A DNA stretch of 55,062 nt from positions 1 to 55,062 of the forward strand of contig NZ_FCON02000046.1 in the NCBI RefSeq assembly GCF_001544535.1. The letters run 5' to 3'. This DNA comes from Caballeronia choica. Lineage in GTDB: Bacteria > Pseudomonadota > Gammaproteobacteria > Burkholderiales > Burkholderiaceae. The notes under the pieces were generated by a model. The model saw only the letters and a list, made by a program, of their open reading frames with translations, searched no databases and was not told the DNA's origin. Made by a program: the position numbers and the translations under genes. Shown one piece after another: positions 8,669 through 17,804 of this stretch (position 1 is its first letter; each line of letters starts with the position of its first letter).

Positions 8669-8691
8669 ACCCGCCTCTCTTCGCTCTCGCC

Positions 8692-11343
8692 ATGACCCCA
8701 CGCGACCTCTCCCCGTTCCTGCGCCGTCTCAACGATCATTGCGCCCGCGCGCTCGCCGACGCGGCGAGCCTTTGCGAAACGCGCGCCCACCGCGACATCG
8801 AGGTCGAACACTGGCTCATCAAGCTGCTGGAGCTCGGCGACGGCGATCTGGTCGCGATCGTGCGCCGCTATGAACTCGACGTCGACGGCATCTGGAATGG
8901 CCTGCTCGCCGCCATCGACCGCTTGCCGCACGAGATGCGCGGCAAGCCCGGATTGTCCCAGCGGCTGGGGACATGGCTCGAAGCGGCGTGGATGCGGGCT
9001 TCGCTGGAAGGCGGTCCAGCGTCGATCCGCTCCGCTCATTTGCTCGCCGCCCTCGCCGATGCACCGCATCTCTTGCGCGCGCCCGATGCGTGGCCGCTGC
9101 TGTCCGTCTCCGCGACGCAGGTCGACCGGTTGCGCGCGGAACTCGACCGGATATCGGTTGAAGCGCCGGCTGTGGTCAGCGAAGGAAGCGTGACGCACGA
9201 ACGTGATGTTCCTGAGCCGAACGTCACGCTGCGCGGCGAATCCGAAGCGCTGCGCCGCTTCACCATCGACATCACGCAAAAGGCCCGCGACGGCAAGATC
9301 GACCCCGTGTTCGGACGCGACGTCGAGATCCGGCAGATGGTCGATATCCTCGCGCGGCGCCGCAAGAACAATCCGATCCTCGTCGGCGAGCCAGGCGTGG
9401 GCAAGACGGCGCTGGTCGAAGGGTTGGCGCTCAGGATTGCCGAAGGCGACGTGCCCGCCGTGATCCGCGACGTCAGCGTCCTCACCCTCGACCTCGGACT
9501 GCTGCAAGCGGGCGCGGGCGTCAAGGGCGAATTCGAGCAGCGCCTGAAGAACGTGATCGAAGCGGTCCAGGAGTCCGCGACGCCGATCCTGCTTTTCATC
9601 GACGAGGCGCACACGCTGATCGGCGCGGGCAATACCGCAGGCGGCGCGGACGCCGCGAACCTGCTCAAGCCCGCGCTCGCACGCGGCGAATTGCGGACCA
9701 TCGCGGCCACGACGTGGTCGGAATACAAACAATACTTCGAGCGCGATGCCGCGCTCGAGCGGCGTTTCCAGATGGTCAAGGTCGACGAGCCCGACGACGT
9801 GCGCGCCTGCCTGATGCTGCGGGGACTAAAGGAACGCTACGCGCGGCACCACGGCGTGCATATCACTGACGCGGCGGTCGGCGCGGCCGTGCGGCTGTCG
9901 CGCCGCTATCTGACCGGACGCCAGTTGCCCGACAAGGCCGTCGACCTGCTCGACACCGCGGCGGCACGCGTCAGGATGAGCCGCGAAGCCACGCCGATCG
10001 CGATCTCAACCTGCGCGGCCGAACAGGCGGCGCTCGAAGTCGAACGCTTGGCGCTCGTGCAGGATCAGGGCGCGGCATCGGCCGAGGTGAGCGGACGGCT
10101 CGACGCCATCGACGCTCGGCTTGCCGCGCTCGCGATCGAACGTGAACGGCTCGATTGCGCATTCGCCGAGCAGAAGGCCGCGACCGACACCCTGATCGCG
10201 CAACGCGAAGCATGGCTCGCGGCCACCGACGAATCCACAAGGCGCGATCTCCGGCAATCGATCGCGCAGGCCCACGCGGCCATCGCGGAACACGGCGCGG
10301 ATGCGCTGGTCCACGCGGAAGTCGACGAAGCGGCCATCGCGCGTGTGATCGCCGACTGGACGGGCGTGCCAGCCGGCAGCCTCTTGTCCGACGAACTCGC
10401 GACACTCCTCGATCTGGAGACACGGCTCGCGCGTGTCGTGGTCGGTCAGGACGATGCGCTTACCGCGCTCGGCAAAAGCTTGCGCGCCGCGAAAGCCGGG
10501 CTCAAGTCGGAGGAAGCGCCGCTCGGCGTGTTCCTGCTCGTGGGACCGTCCGGTGTCGGCAAGACTGAAACCGCCCGCGCGCTCGCCGACCTGATGTTCG
10601 GCGGCGAACGCGCGCTCGTCTCGATCAATCTGTCCGAGTACCGGGAAGCGCATACGGTCTCGCAACTGAAGGGATCGCCGCCGGGTTATGTCGGTTATGG
10701 GCAGGGTGGCGTGTTGACCGAGGCCGTGCGTCAGCGGCCCTACTCGGTGATCCTGCTCGACGAAGTGGAGAAGGCGCATCGCGATGTGCTCAACCTGTTC
10801 TATCAGGTATTCGATCGCGGCTTCATGCGCGACGGCGAAGGCCGCGCGATCGATTTCCGCAATACGGTGATCGTGATGACGTCCAACCTCGGCAGCGACG
10901 AGATCACCGGCGCGATGGAAGTTTCGAAGGATGTCACCACCGGCACGCTGATGGAAGCGATCCGCCCGCTGCTCGTCGAGCACTTTCAACCGGCGCTCCT
11001 CGCGCGCTTCCAGACCATCGTGTACCGGCCGCTGTCGTCGGATACGCTGGCGTCGATCGTGCGGATGAAACTCGACAAGGTGGCTCAACGCATCGAGCGG
11101 CGCTTCAACGTGCCGCTCGTCTGCGACGACGCGTTGATCGGCGAACTCGTGCGCGCCTGCCAGTTGCCCGATTCGGGCGCGCGCAACATCCACAGCCTGC
11201 TCGATCAGCAGATCCTGCCCGTGCTCGCACGCGAACTGCTCGCGCGTGCTGCAAGTCAGCAGGCAAGCGCGGCAGTGCGCCTCTCATACTCCGACGAAGA
11301 CGGCATCGCGGTCGAGTTCGACCACGCAGGCAATCCGGCATGA
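8692..11343 (+). CDS. clpV: T6SS sheath-recycling AAA+ ATPase ClpV (TssH)
   Basis: This 883-residue protein has an N-terminal Clp domain, a first AAA+ module with Walker A GEPGVGKTA near residue 232 and Walker B LLFIDEAHTL, a coiled-coil middle region near residues 440-550, and a second AAA+ module with GPSGVGKTE near residue 618, VILLDEVEKAH and the GSPPGYVGYGQGG loop. ClpV disassembles contracted TssB/TssC sheaths. The start at 8692 (MTPRDLSPFLRRLN) matches the family; the same frame is open from 7165, but that extension is antisense-like noise over hcp and the OmpA gene. The last base of the stop region overlaps tssE (ATGA). With no sheath genes nearby it may have no substrate, unless another T6SS exists elsewhere. 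Confidence 0.93.
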   Translation: MTPRDLSPFLRRLNDHCARALADAASLCETRAHRDIEVEHWLIKLLELGDGDLVAIVRRYELDVDGIWNGLLAAIDRLPHEMRGKPGLSQRLGTWLEAAWMRASLEGGPASIRSAHLLAALADAPHLLRAPDAWPLLSVSATQVDRLRAELDRISVEAPAVVSEGSVTHERDVPEPNVTLRGESEALRRFTIDITQKARDGKIDPVFGRDVEIRQMVDILARRRKNNPILVGEPGVGKTALVEGLALRIAEGDVPAVIRDVSVLTLDLGLLQAGAGVKGEFEQRLKNVIEAVQESATPILLFIDEAHTLIGAGNTAGGADAANLLKPALARGELRTIAATTWSEYKQYFERDAALERRFQMVKVDEPDDVRACLMLRGLKERYARHHGVHITDAAVGAAVRLSRRYLTGRQLPDKAVDLLDTAAARVRMSREATPIAISTCAAEQAALEVERLALVQDQGAASAEVSGRLDAIDARLAALAIERERLDCAFAEQKAATDTLIAQREAWLAATDESTRRDLRQSIAQAHAAIAEHGADALVHAEVDEAAIARVIADWTGVPAGSLLSDELATLLDLETRLARVVVGQDDALTALGKSLRAAKAGLKSEEAPLGVFLLVGPSGVGKTETARALADLMFGGERALVSINLSEYREAHTVSQLKGSPPGYVGYGQGGVLTEAVRQRPYSVILLDEVEKAHRDVLNLFYQVFDRGFMRDGEGRAIDFRNTVIVMTSNLGSDEITGAMEVSKDVTTGTLMEAIRPLLVEHFQPALLARFQTIVYRPLSSDTLASIVRMKLDKVAQRIERRFNVPLVCDDALIGELVRACQLPDSGARNIHSLLDQQILPVLARELLARAASQQASAAVRLSYSDEDGIAVEFDHAGNPA

Positions 11344-11765
11344 CGAGCGGGCCGTCTCTCTACGACATGCTGCTCGGCCACATCGACGGCGAGCCGCTCG
11401 ACGCCCACGACAACGACACGCTCGAAATCCTGAGCGTGCTGGACAACCTGAGGCGCATCCTGAACACTCGCGCGGGCACGCTCAAGCATCTGCCGGACTA
11501 CGGTCTGCCCGACCTGAGCACGATCTACCGCAACCTGCCGGCGTCGGCTCATCAACTCAAGGCGCAGATGGAAGCCACGCTGCTTGTCTACGAGCCGCGC
11601 ATCCGTTCGATCGACCTGGAAGTGCTGCCGACTGAAAGCGGCATGGTGGTGAGCTACGAGATGACGTGTCATCTGCGCAAACGCGGCCTCGTGCGCTTTG
11701 GCACGCACTACGAGCCGCCCGGGCGCACGCGGCTTGAATGGCGGCGCCGCTCGAATACCGACTGA
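11340..11765 (+). CDS. tssE: T6SS baseplate protein TssE (gp25-like)
   Basis: The 141-residue protein has the gp25/TssE motif pattern: SLYDMLLG at the start, ILSVLDNLRRILNTRAG, and LKHLPDYGLPDLSTIY, followed by YEPRI and a basic C-terminus. TssE is the baseplate subunit that connects TssF/TssG to the sheath. It begins on an ATGA overlap with clpV, so translation is coupled. It is the last gene of the T6SS remnant; the next gene, on the opposite strand, ends only 19 bases later. In many T6SS loci tssE sits beside tssF, so this arrangement differs. Confidence 0.9.
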   Translation: MTSGPSLYDMLLGHIDGEPLDAHDNDTLEILSVLDNLRRILNTRAGTLKHLPDYGLPDLSTIYRNLPASAHQLKAQMEATLLVYEPRIRSIDLEVLPTESGMVVSYEMTCHLRKRGLVRFGTHYEPPGRTRLEWRRRSNTD

Positions 11766-11784
11766 CGGTTCGCCCGATGCGGCA

Positions 11785-12957
11785 TCAAACCACGTTCTTT
11801 TCGACGATCGGCTGATTGTCGAGCACGCGCTGCCAGCCGAGCGACGAGAGATCGAGCGTCGTATAGCGGCCATGCAGAATCAGTTCGCTGACGCCGCGCC
11901 CCGTCGCCGGTCCTTGCTGGAGACCGTGCCCGCTGAAGCCGTTCGCGAAGATGCAATTCTCGATGTCCGGGTGGCAACCGATGATCGCGTTCTGATCGAG
12001 CACGTTGTACTCGTAGTAGCCGGACCAGCAGTTCTCCACGCGCAACGCTTCGAACGCCGGAACGCGATGGGCGAGCGTCGGCCAGATGACGTCGTCGAAG
12101 AGCGCATGGTCGACTTCATCGAGCGGGAGGTCGTCGGGATCGTTGTCCGCTGACGGCGAAGTGCCGCAAATATAGGTCCGCCCTTCGGGACGAAAGTAGA
12201 CGCCGCTCGGGTCGATCACGAGCGGACACGCCGAGAGCCGCGCCGGCGACGACACGTTGAAGATGCTGCGTCGCCGCGCATGGACGGGGATGTCGATGCC
12301 GAGCATCTGCGCAATTGTGCGTGACCACGCACCCGCCGCGTTCACCAGCATGTCGCATGCGTGGCTCTCACCGTTCGACGTAACCGCATGCGTCACCGTG
12401 CGTCCGTCGCGCTCCAGTCCGACGACATCGGCCGCGACATAGCGCGCCCCAAGCGCTTGCGCCTTCTTGCGAAACGCCTGCACGAGTCCGTAGCCGTCGA
12501 ACCAGCCCTCGCCGCTTTCGCCGAACGCGCCCGCCGCGAGGTCGTCGGTGTTCATCCACGCGAAACGCTCCCGCAGGCGCTGGCTGTCGAGCAGGCTGAT
12601 GTCGGCGCCGAGCCTTGTCTGTAGCGCGTGGTTCTCGCGCAAAGTCGCGACGCCCGCCGCCGTCGCGAGAAAGAGATAGCCGCCTTCATGCAGGTCGATC
12701 GACGGCTGAACGCCATCGACTTCGAGGCGCTCGCCAATCGAGCGCAAGAACGCGATCCCATAGAGCGACATCTGCACCGAAAGCGGCGTGGAAAACTGCT
12801 GCCGGATCGACGCCGCCGACAGCGCCGACGACGAGCGCGCATAAGTCGGATCGCGTTCGATCACCGTGACCTGCACGCTCGGATCGGACGCGCGCAGGAA
12901 GTAAGCCACCGCACTGCCGATCACGCCGCCGCCGACGATCACCACCTTCGAAGTCAC
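11785..12957 (-). CDS. amaA: FAD-dependent amine oxidoreductase, AmaA-like (L-pipecolate oxidase candidate)
   Basis: The 390-residue protein starts with a dinucleotide-binding motif (KVVIVGGGVIGSAVAYFL) and has the DAO-family body: SSALSAASIRQQFSTPLS, the later NAAGAWS and the C-terminal NGFSGHGLQQGPATGR loop near FAD. A GTG start at 12957 with AGGAG upstream is chosen because the extension to 13107 is unlike the family. Its position directly downstream of an ALDH7-type dehydrogenase is the amaB-amaA pairing known from pseudomonad D-lysine/pipecolate catabolism. There AmaA oxidises L-pipecolate to piperideine-6-carboxylate. The substrate here is inferred from context; a sarcosine- or D-amino-acid-oxidase role is the alternative. 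Confidence 0.7.
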   Translation of the reverse strand: MTSKVVIVGGGVIGSAVAYFLRASDPSVQVTVIERDPTYARSSSALSAASIRQQFSTPLSVQMSLYGIAFLRSIGERLEVDGVQPSIDLHEGGYLFLATAAGVATLRENHALQTRLGADISLLDSQRLRERFAWMNTDDLAAGAFGESGEGWFDGYGLVQAFRKKAQALGARYVAADVVGLERDGRTVTHAVTSNGESHACDMLVNAAGAWSRTIAQMLGIDIPVHARRRSIFNVSSPARLSACPLVIDPSGVYFRPEGRTYICGTSPSADNDPDDLPLDEVDHALFDDVIWPTLAHRVPAFEALRVENCWSGYYEYNVLDQNAIIGCHPDIENCIFANGFSGHGLQQGPATGRGVSELILHGRYTTLDLSSLGWQRVLDNQPIVEKNVV

Positions 12958-13016
12958 GCTGTCAGTCTCCTGTCCCGTGCAGAATGCTTGCTGGCGCGCC
13001 GCCGTCGTCGTCGTCG

Positions 13017-14516
<1,500 letters not shown>

Positions 14517-14747
14517 AGTGCGCTCCTTGTATTTCCGATACGAAACTTGAGTGGATTGGGCAACTATACACGACAGTGCCCCACGTCTGCATTCAAGTAT
14601 GCGTGTTAGGTGAAAACCCGTATTTTTAGGGTCTTACCTTTCACTCGTGGCGCGTTTGCGCGACGCTGCGAAGAACGATCGGCAAATCCCGAACGAATGT
14701 TACTATCGGAAACAGGAATTCCACTAAGCCAGCGATACCTGGAAACA

Positions 14748-15359
14748 ATGGCCAGCAAAACCCTCAACGCATCCGCCGAACCGCCGGTGTCCGATCTGGG
14801 ACGCAGGGTGAAAGCGGCTCGCGTCGCGCACGACATGACGCTCGAGACTGCGAGCCGCCTGTGCGGCGTTTCGCGTTCGGCGCTGTCGAAGATAGAGAAC
14901 GGGCTGATGTCGCCGACGTTCGACGTGCTGCAAAAGATCGTTCGCGCGCTGGAGATCGACCTCGGCGCGTTGTTCGGTTCGACCGCTGCGCCGGGCGCGA
15001 GCGGCCGCCGGTCGTTGACGCGCAAGGACCAGGGCCGGCGCCATGCGTATCGCGGCTATCAGATGGAATTGCTCGCGACCGATCTCGCGCACAAGGCGAT
15101 GCTGCCGTTTCGCATCCGCATTTCGGCGCACACGCTCGATGCCTTCGACGACTGGGGCCGTCACGAGGGCGAAGAGTTTCTGTATGTGATCAGCGGCAGC
15201 GTGTGCCTGTATTCGGAGCTTTACACGCCGACGCATTTGAACGCAGGCGACAGCATTTATTTCGACAGCCGCACCGGCCACGCGGCCGTATCGACTAGCG
15301 AGGAAGACGCGGAAGTCCTCTGGATGGCGACGGGCGGCGACGTGCCGTCGGCGGCGTAA
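14748..15359 (+). CDS. XRE-family regulator with C-terminal cupin domain
   Basis: The 203-residue protein has an N-terminal lambda-repressor-type helix-turn-helix (LGRRVKAARVAHDMTLETAS, then GVSRSALSKIENGLMSPTFD). A C-terminal cupin sensor follows (DWGRHEGEEFLYVISGSVCL, LNAGDSIYFDSRTGHAAV). Such proteins sense small ligands and control adjacent catabolic or transport genes. The start at 14748 is preceded by CTGGAAACA; an in-frame ATG at 14697 is possible but has no ribosome-binding site. It is divergent from amaB-amaA, and an imperfect GTGAAA...TTTCAC repeat at 14610-14644 in the shared region may be its operator. It converges on the IclR gene with 15 bases between stops. Confidence 0.82.
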   Translation: MASKTLNASAEPPVSDLGRRVKAARVAHDMTLETASRLCGVSRSALSKIENGLMSPTFDVLQKIVRALEIDLGALFGSTAAPGASGRRSLTRKDQGRRHAYRGYQMELLATDLAHKAMLPFRIRISAHTLDAFDDWGRHEGEEFLYVISGSVCLYSELYTPTHLNAGDSIYFDSRTGHAAVSTSEEDAEVLWMATGGDVPSAA

Positions 15360-15374
15360 GGTGCTTGCTCGCGC

Positions 15375-16220
15375 TCACTTTCCCCGCTGGCGCAGCTTCT
15401 TCGCCACCGGCGCCGCCGGCACCTCGACCACCGCCGGCGTGCGCTTGAAATAAGGCGAACTCAGCGTGGCCGCGCCCATGTCCGTCGCCGCTTCGAGCAA
15501 TGCCGGCGCAAGCTCCTTCAACCGCGCTTCCGGCAATCGGCTCGTCGGCCCGGCGAGACTCACAATGCCCACCACCACCCCCGTCACCGGATGATGAATC
15601 GGCGCGGCCATCGACGTCATGCCGGCCTCATACGTTTCGCTCGCGATGCCGTAGCCGCGCTTGCGGGCCCCCTGCAGATCCTGCAGAAACTGCTGAATGG
15701 TCTTGGGCGCCTTGGGCCCGCCCTGCCCCGCCTTACCAAGCCCGCCCTGCTTCGACACGAGTTCAAGCGCCTCTTCATCGGAAAGCGAAGAAAGCCAGGC
15801 CTGCCCGCTCGCCGTGCAATGAAGCGGCGGCTGGCTGCCCATGTCCGGGTCATAGCGCAGACCCGACTTCGCGCCCTGCGCCTTGCCGACGAACGTGATG
15901 TGATCATCCTCGACGACCCCGAGCCGCGCCAGTTCCCCCGACGCCGCCGCAAGCCGGTCCAGCACCGGCTGCGACACGTCGAGCACGCCGCCCGTCGACA
16001 GATACACCAGCGCCAGCGAGACGAGCTTCAGCGCCAGCATGTACTCGCCGTGCTCCTCGTCCTGACGGACGTAGCCTTCGTCGATCAGCATCGACAGCAG
16101 CCGGTGCGTGCCGCTGCGCGGAATGCCGAGCGTGTCCGCGATCGTGGCGAGCTGCATGCGCCCGCCGTTCTTCGCCAGCAATTCGATGATCCCCAGCGCC
16201 CGCTCCAGATTCCCTGCCAT
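15375..16220 (-). CDS. IclR-family transcriptional regulator 1
   Basis: The 281-residue protein has an N-terminal winged helix (NLERALGIIELLAKNGGRMQ, LATIADTLGIPRSGTHRLLSM) and the IclR effector domain (GSQPPLHCTASGQAWLSSLS, GYGIASETYEAGMTSMAAPI, VGIVSLAGPTSRL). The tail from about residue 258 is a Pro/Ala/Lys-rich extension. The start at 16220 is preceded by GAGAGAGCGATCA; the open frame to 16328 is not family-like. It lies 126 bases downstream of the isomerase gene in the same direction but has its own upstream GGAAT/ATTCC palindrome, so it may be separately transcribed. It is the best candidate to bind the related palindromes at 21415-21606. Confidence 0.85.
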   Translation of the reverse strand: MAGNLERALGIIELLAKNGGRMQLATIADTLGIPRSGTHRLLSMLIDEGYVRQDEEHGEYMLALKLVSLALVYLSTGGVLDVSQPVLDRLAAASGELARLGVVEDDHITFVGKAQGAKSGLRYDPDMGSQPPLHCTASGQAWLSSLSDEEALELVSKQGGLGKAGQGGPKAPKTIQQFLQDLQGARKRGYGIASETYEAGMTSMAAPIHHPVTGVVVGIVSLAGPTSRLPEARLKELAPALLEAATDMGAATLSSPYFKRTPAVVEVPAAPVAKKLRQRGK

Positions 16221-16233
16221 TGATCGCTCTCTC

Positions 16234-16248
16234 GGAATGTTCGATTCC
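16234..16248. promoter_or_regulatory. Possible IclR operator upstream of the IclR-1 gene
   Basis: GGAATGTTCGATTCC is a GGAAT-N5-ATTCC palindrome directly upstream of the IclR-1 start. It resembles the palindromes at 21415 and 21566 but has two more bases between the GGAA and TTCC half-sites, so equivalence is uncertain. Confidence 0.45.
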
Positions 16249-16346
16249 CAATGAGAACACGATTCCAGGTCGGAACTCAATAGACGAATGCGGCGCGGTG
16301 GGACTTTTTTCCGGTATCCGGGCGTCACGCCGACAGGGGACTTGAA

Positions 16347-17180
16347 TCAGTTGAGCGCGTAGGTCTTGTCGAGCACCGCGAGTGTCGCTTCGCGCAGCCT
16401 GCGCGCGCGTTGAACCGCGTTTGCCGTCCTGGCCCAGCCTTCCATCGGTGCTTCGATGCTGATGGGCAAGCCGTCGGGCAGCGCGCGCAGGATGCCCGCG
16501 AGGTCGAGGCCGCCCTCGCCCGGAATCATCCGCTCGCAGCGCGCTTGATAGAGCAGCGTCTGAAGATCGCTCGGCCGCTCGGCGGGCGCATCGCAAAACT
16601 GCACGTAGCCGAAGTATTCGCGCGGCAACGCACGCAGTTCATCGGTCAATGAGCCCGCGCGGTCGAAGTGGATCGGATCGATGATGAGACCCGTGTTCAT
16701 CGCCCCCGAAGCCTTCACGATGCGCGCGGCCTGCGTGATGTCCTTCGCGTCGGTCCAGGGCATCGGTTCGAGCGACGGCGTGAGTCCGAGCGGCGCGGCA
16801 AGTTCACACAGTTGTGCGAGGCGTTCGGCGGTGCGCGCTTCGTCGGGGTCGTTGCCCGCGACGAGCACATAGCGTGCGCCCAGTTCAGCCGCCGTTTCGA
16901 GCATCGGCTGATAGGCGGCGATGTCGGTATCGGGCTTGAGGCGCAGGATTTCTGCATCGAGCACGCGCACGCCGGTGTCCTTCAATCGCGCCAGCGTTTC
17001 GCGTTTCAGCGGCGTATCGCCGACGATCTCGTGACGTACTTCATGATCGGTCGCGGGCAGGAGCCGCAGGCCGACGAAATCGTAGCCGGCCTCGGCCGCG
17101 CACTCGACCATCTGCGGCGGCGTGAGTTCGAGCACCGTCAATGCGGACAGCGACAACGCGCGTTGGTTTTGCCTTGACAT
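16347..17180 (-). CDS. Sugar-phosphate isomerase/epimerase-type TIM barrel
   Basis: The 277-residue protein belongs to the AP-endonuclease-2 / xylose-isomerase-like TIM-barrel family. Candidate metal ligands are the Glu in SLEPMPW, Asp and His in IIDPIHFD, Gln in GYVQFCDAP and Glu in ISIEAPMEGW. The family includes hydroxypyruvate isomerase, tagatose epimerases and 3-dehydroshikimate dehydratases. Beside shikimate-dehydrogenase-like and desaturase-like genes, a dehydratase or isomerase acting on a cyclic hydroxy acid is a reasonable guess, but sequence alone does not decide it. AGGGGAAG precedes the start. It follows the NIPSNAP gene by 12 bases and is fourth in the flavoprotein operon. Confidence 0.75.
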   Translation of the reverse strand: MSRQNQRALSLSALTVLELTPPQMVECAAEAGYDFVGLRLLPATDHEVRHEIVGDTPLKRETLARLKDTGVRVLDAEILRLKPDTDIAAYQPMLETAAELGARYVLVAGNDPDEARTAERLAQLCELAAPLGLTPSLEPMPWTDAKDITQAARIVKASGAMNTGLIIDPIHFDRAGSLTDELRALPREYFGYVQFCDAPAERPSDLQTLLYQARCERMIPGEGGLDLAGILRALPDGLPISIEAPMEGWARTANAVQRARRLREATLAVLDKTYALN

Positions 17181-17192
17181 GTCTTCCCCTTC

Positions 17193-17804
17193 CTAGCGCA
17201 ACGGTGAGAACGGCGCGGGCACGTAGATGGTCGATTCCATCGTCGTCAGATGGGCCGGTCCACCCTTCGGCGGCCAGACGCCATCCTTCACGGCCTCAGC
17301 GCGAATGCGCGAACGTTCGTCGACGCTCTTGTACGGCCAGATGTTGAGAAAGCGGGGCACGGTGCCGTCGAGCGCATACATCGCACCGACCAGCGGCGAG
17401 CGCCGGATGCGCTCGGGCACGGCGGTTTCCCATGCATCGATGGTGTGCTGAAGGCTCGCGAGCTTCGTGCCGTAGACGCGCATCTCATAGATGCCGCCAT
17501 GCTCCGCCGGCTCGATCGGCGGCAGGAACGGAAACAGCGAATAGCTTTCGACCTTCACATCGGTGATGAACTCGCCGCAGTTGAACGGATTGCCTTCGAG
17601 CAAGAGGCGGCGGCGCTCGGCGATGAGCGCTGTTTCGGATTCGAAGCCGCGCAGCACCATCACCTTGCCGAGCGCGCCGATATCCGAGTACCAGCAACCG
17701 AGGAGCTTTGCGCCCGGCTGGTCGCTGTTCGCCTTGATATTTTCGAAGACCTGCGCATTCGTGCCGATCTTTACCGTGAGTGTCACTACGTCATAGAGGG
17801 TCAT
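17193..17804 (-). CDS. NIPSNAP-family protein (two ferredoxin-like barrel halves)
   Basis: The 203-residue protein has two alpha/beta-barrel halves: an N-terminal one (VTLTVKIGTNAQVFENIKAN ... LLGCWYSDIGALGKVMVLRGF) and a C-terminal one from GGIYEMRVYGTK to FLNIWPYKSVDER. This is the NIPSNAP arrangement. Such dimeric barrels commonly act as small-molecule monooxygenases, isomerases or binding proteins; no catalytic residue can be assigned. Its start overlaps the upstream flavoprotein stop as ATGA, and AAGGACA lies just upstream, so it is translationally coupled in the operon. Confidence 0.78.
   Translation of the reverse strand: MTLYDVVTLTVKIGTNAQVFENIKANSDQPGAKLLGCWYSDIGALGKVMVLRGFESETALIAERRRLLLEGNPFNCGEFITDVKVESYSLFPFLPPIEPAEHGGIYEMRVYGTKLASLQHTIDAWETAVPERIRRSPLVGAMYALDGTVPRFLNIWPYKSVDERSRIRAEAVKDGVWPPKGGPAHLTTMESTIYVPAPFSPLR

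Noticed and set aside
7165-8691. A 1392-residue open frame that extends clpV upstream over the OmpA-like and hcp genes
   Set aside because: The extension is Arg/Pro-rich noise in another frame of real genes; clpV has a family-like start at 8692.
3904-11765. A complete working T6SS
   Set aside because: Seven core components are missing from the window and tssF is truncated, although hcp, clpV and tssE look intact.
14610-14747. Longer N-terminus for the XRE-cupin regulator
   Set aside because: It contains the divergent promoter and the inverted repeat; the start at 14748 fits the family and has a better ribosome-binding site.
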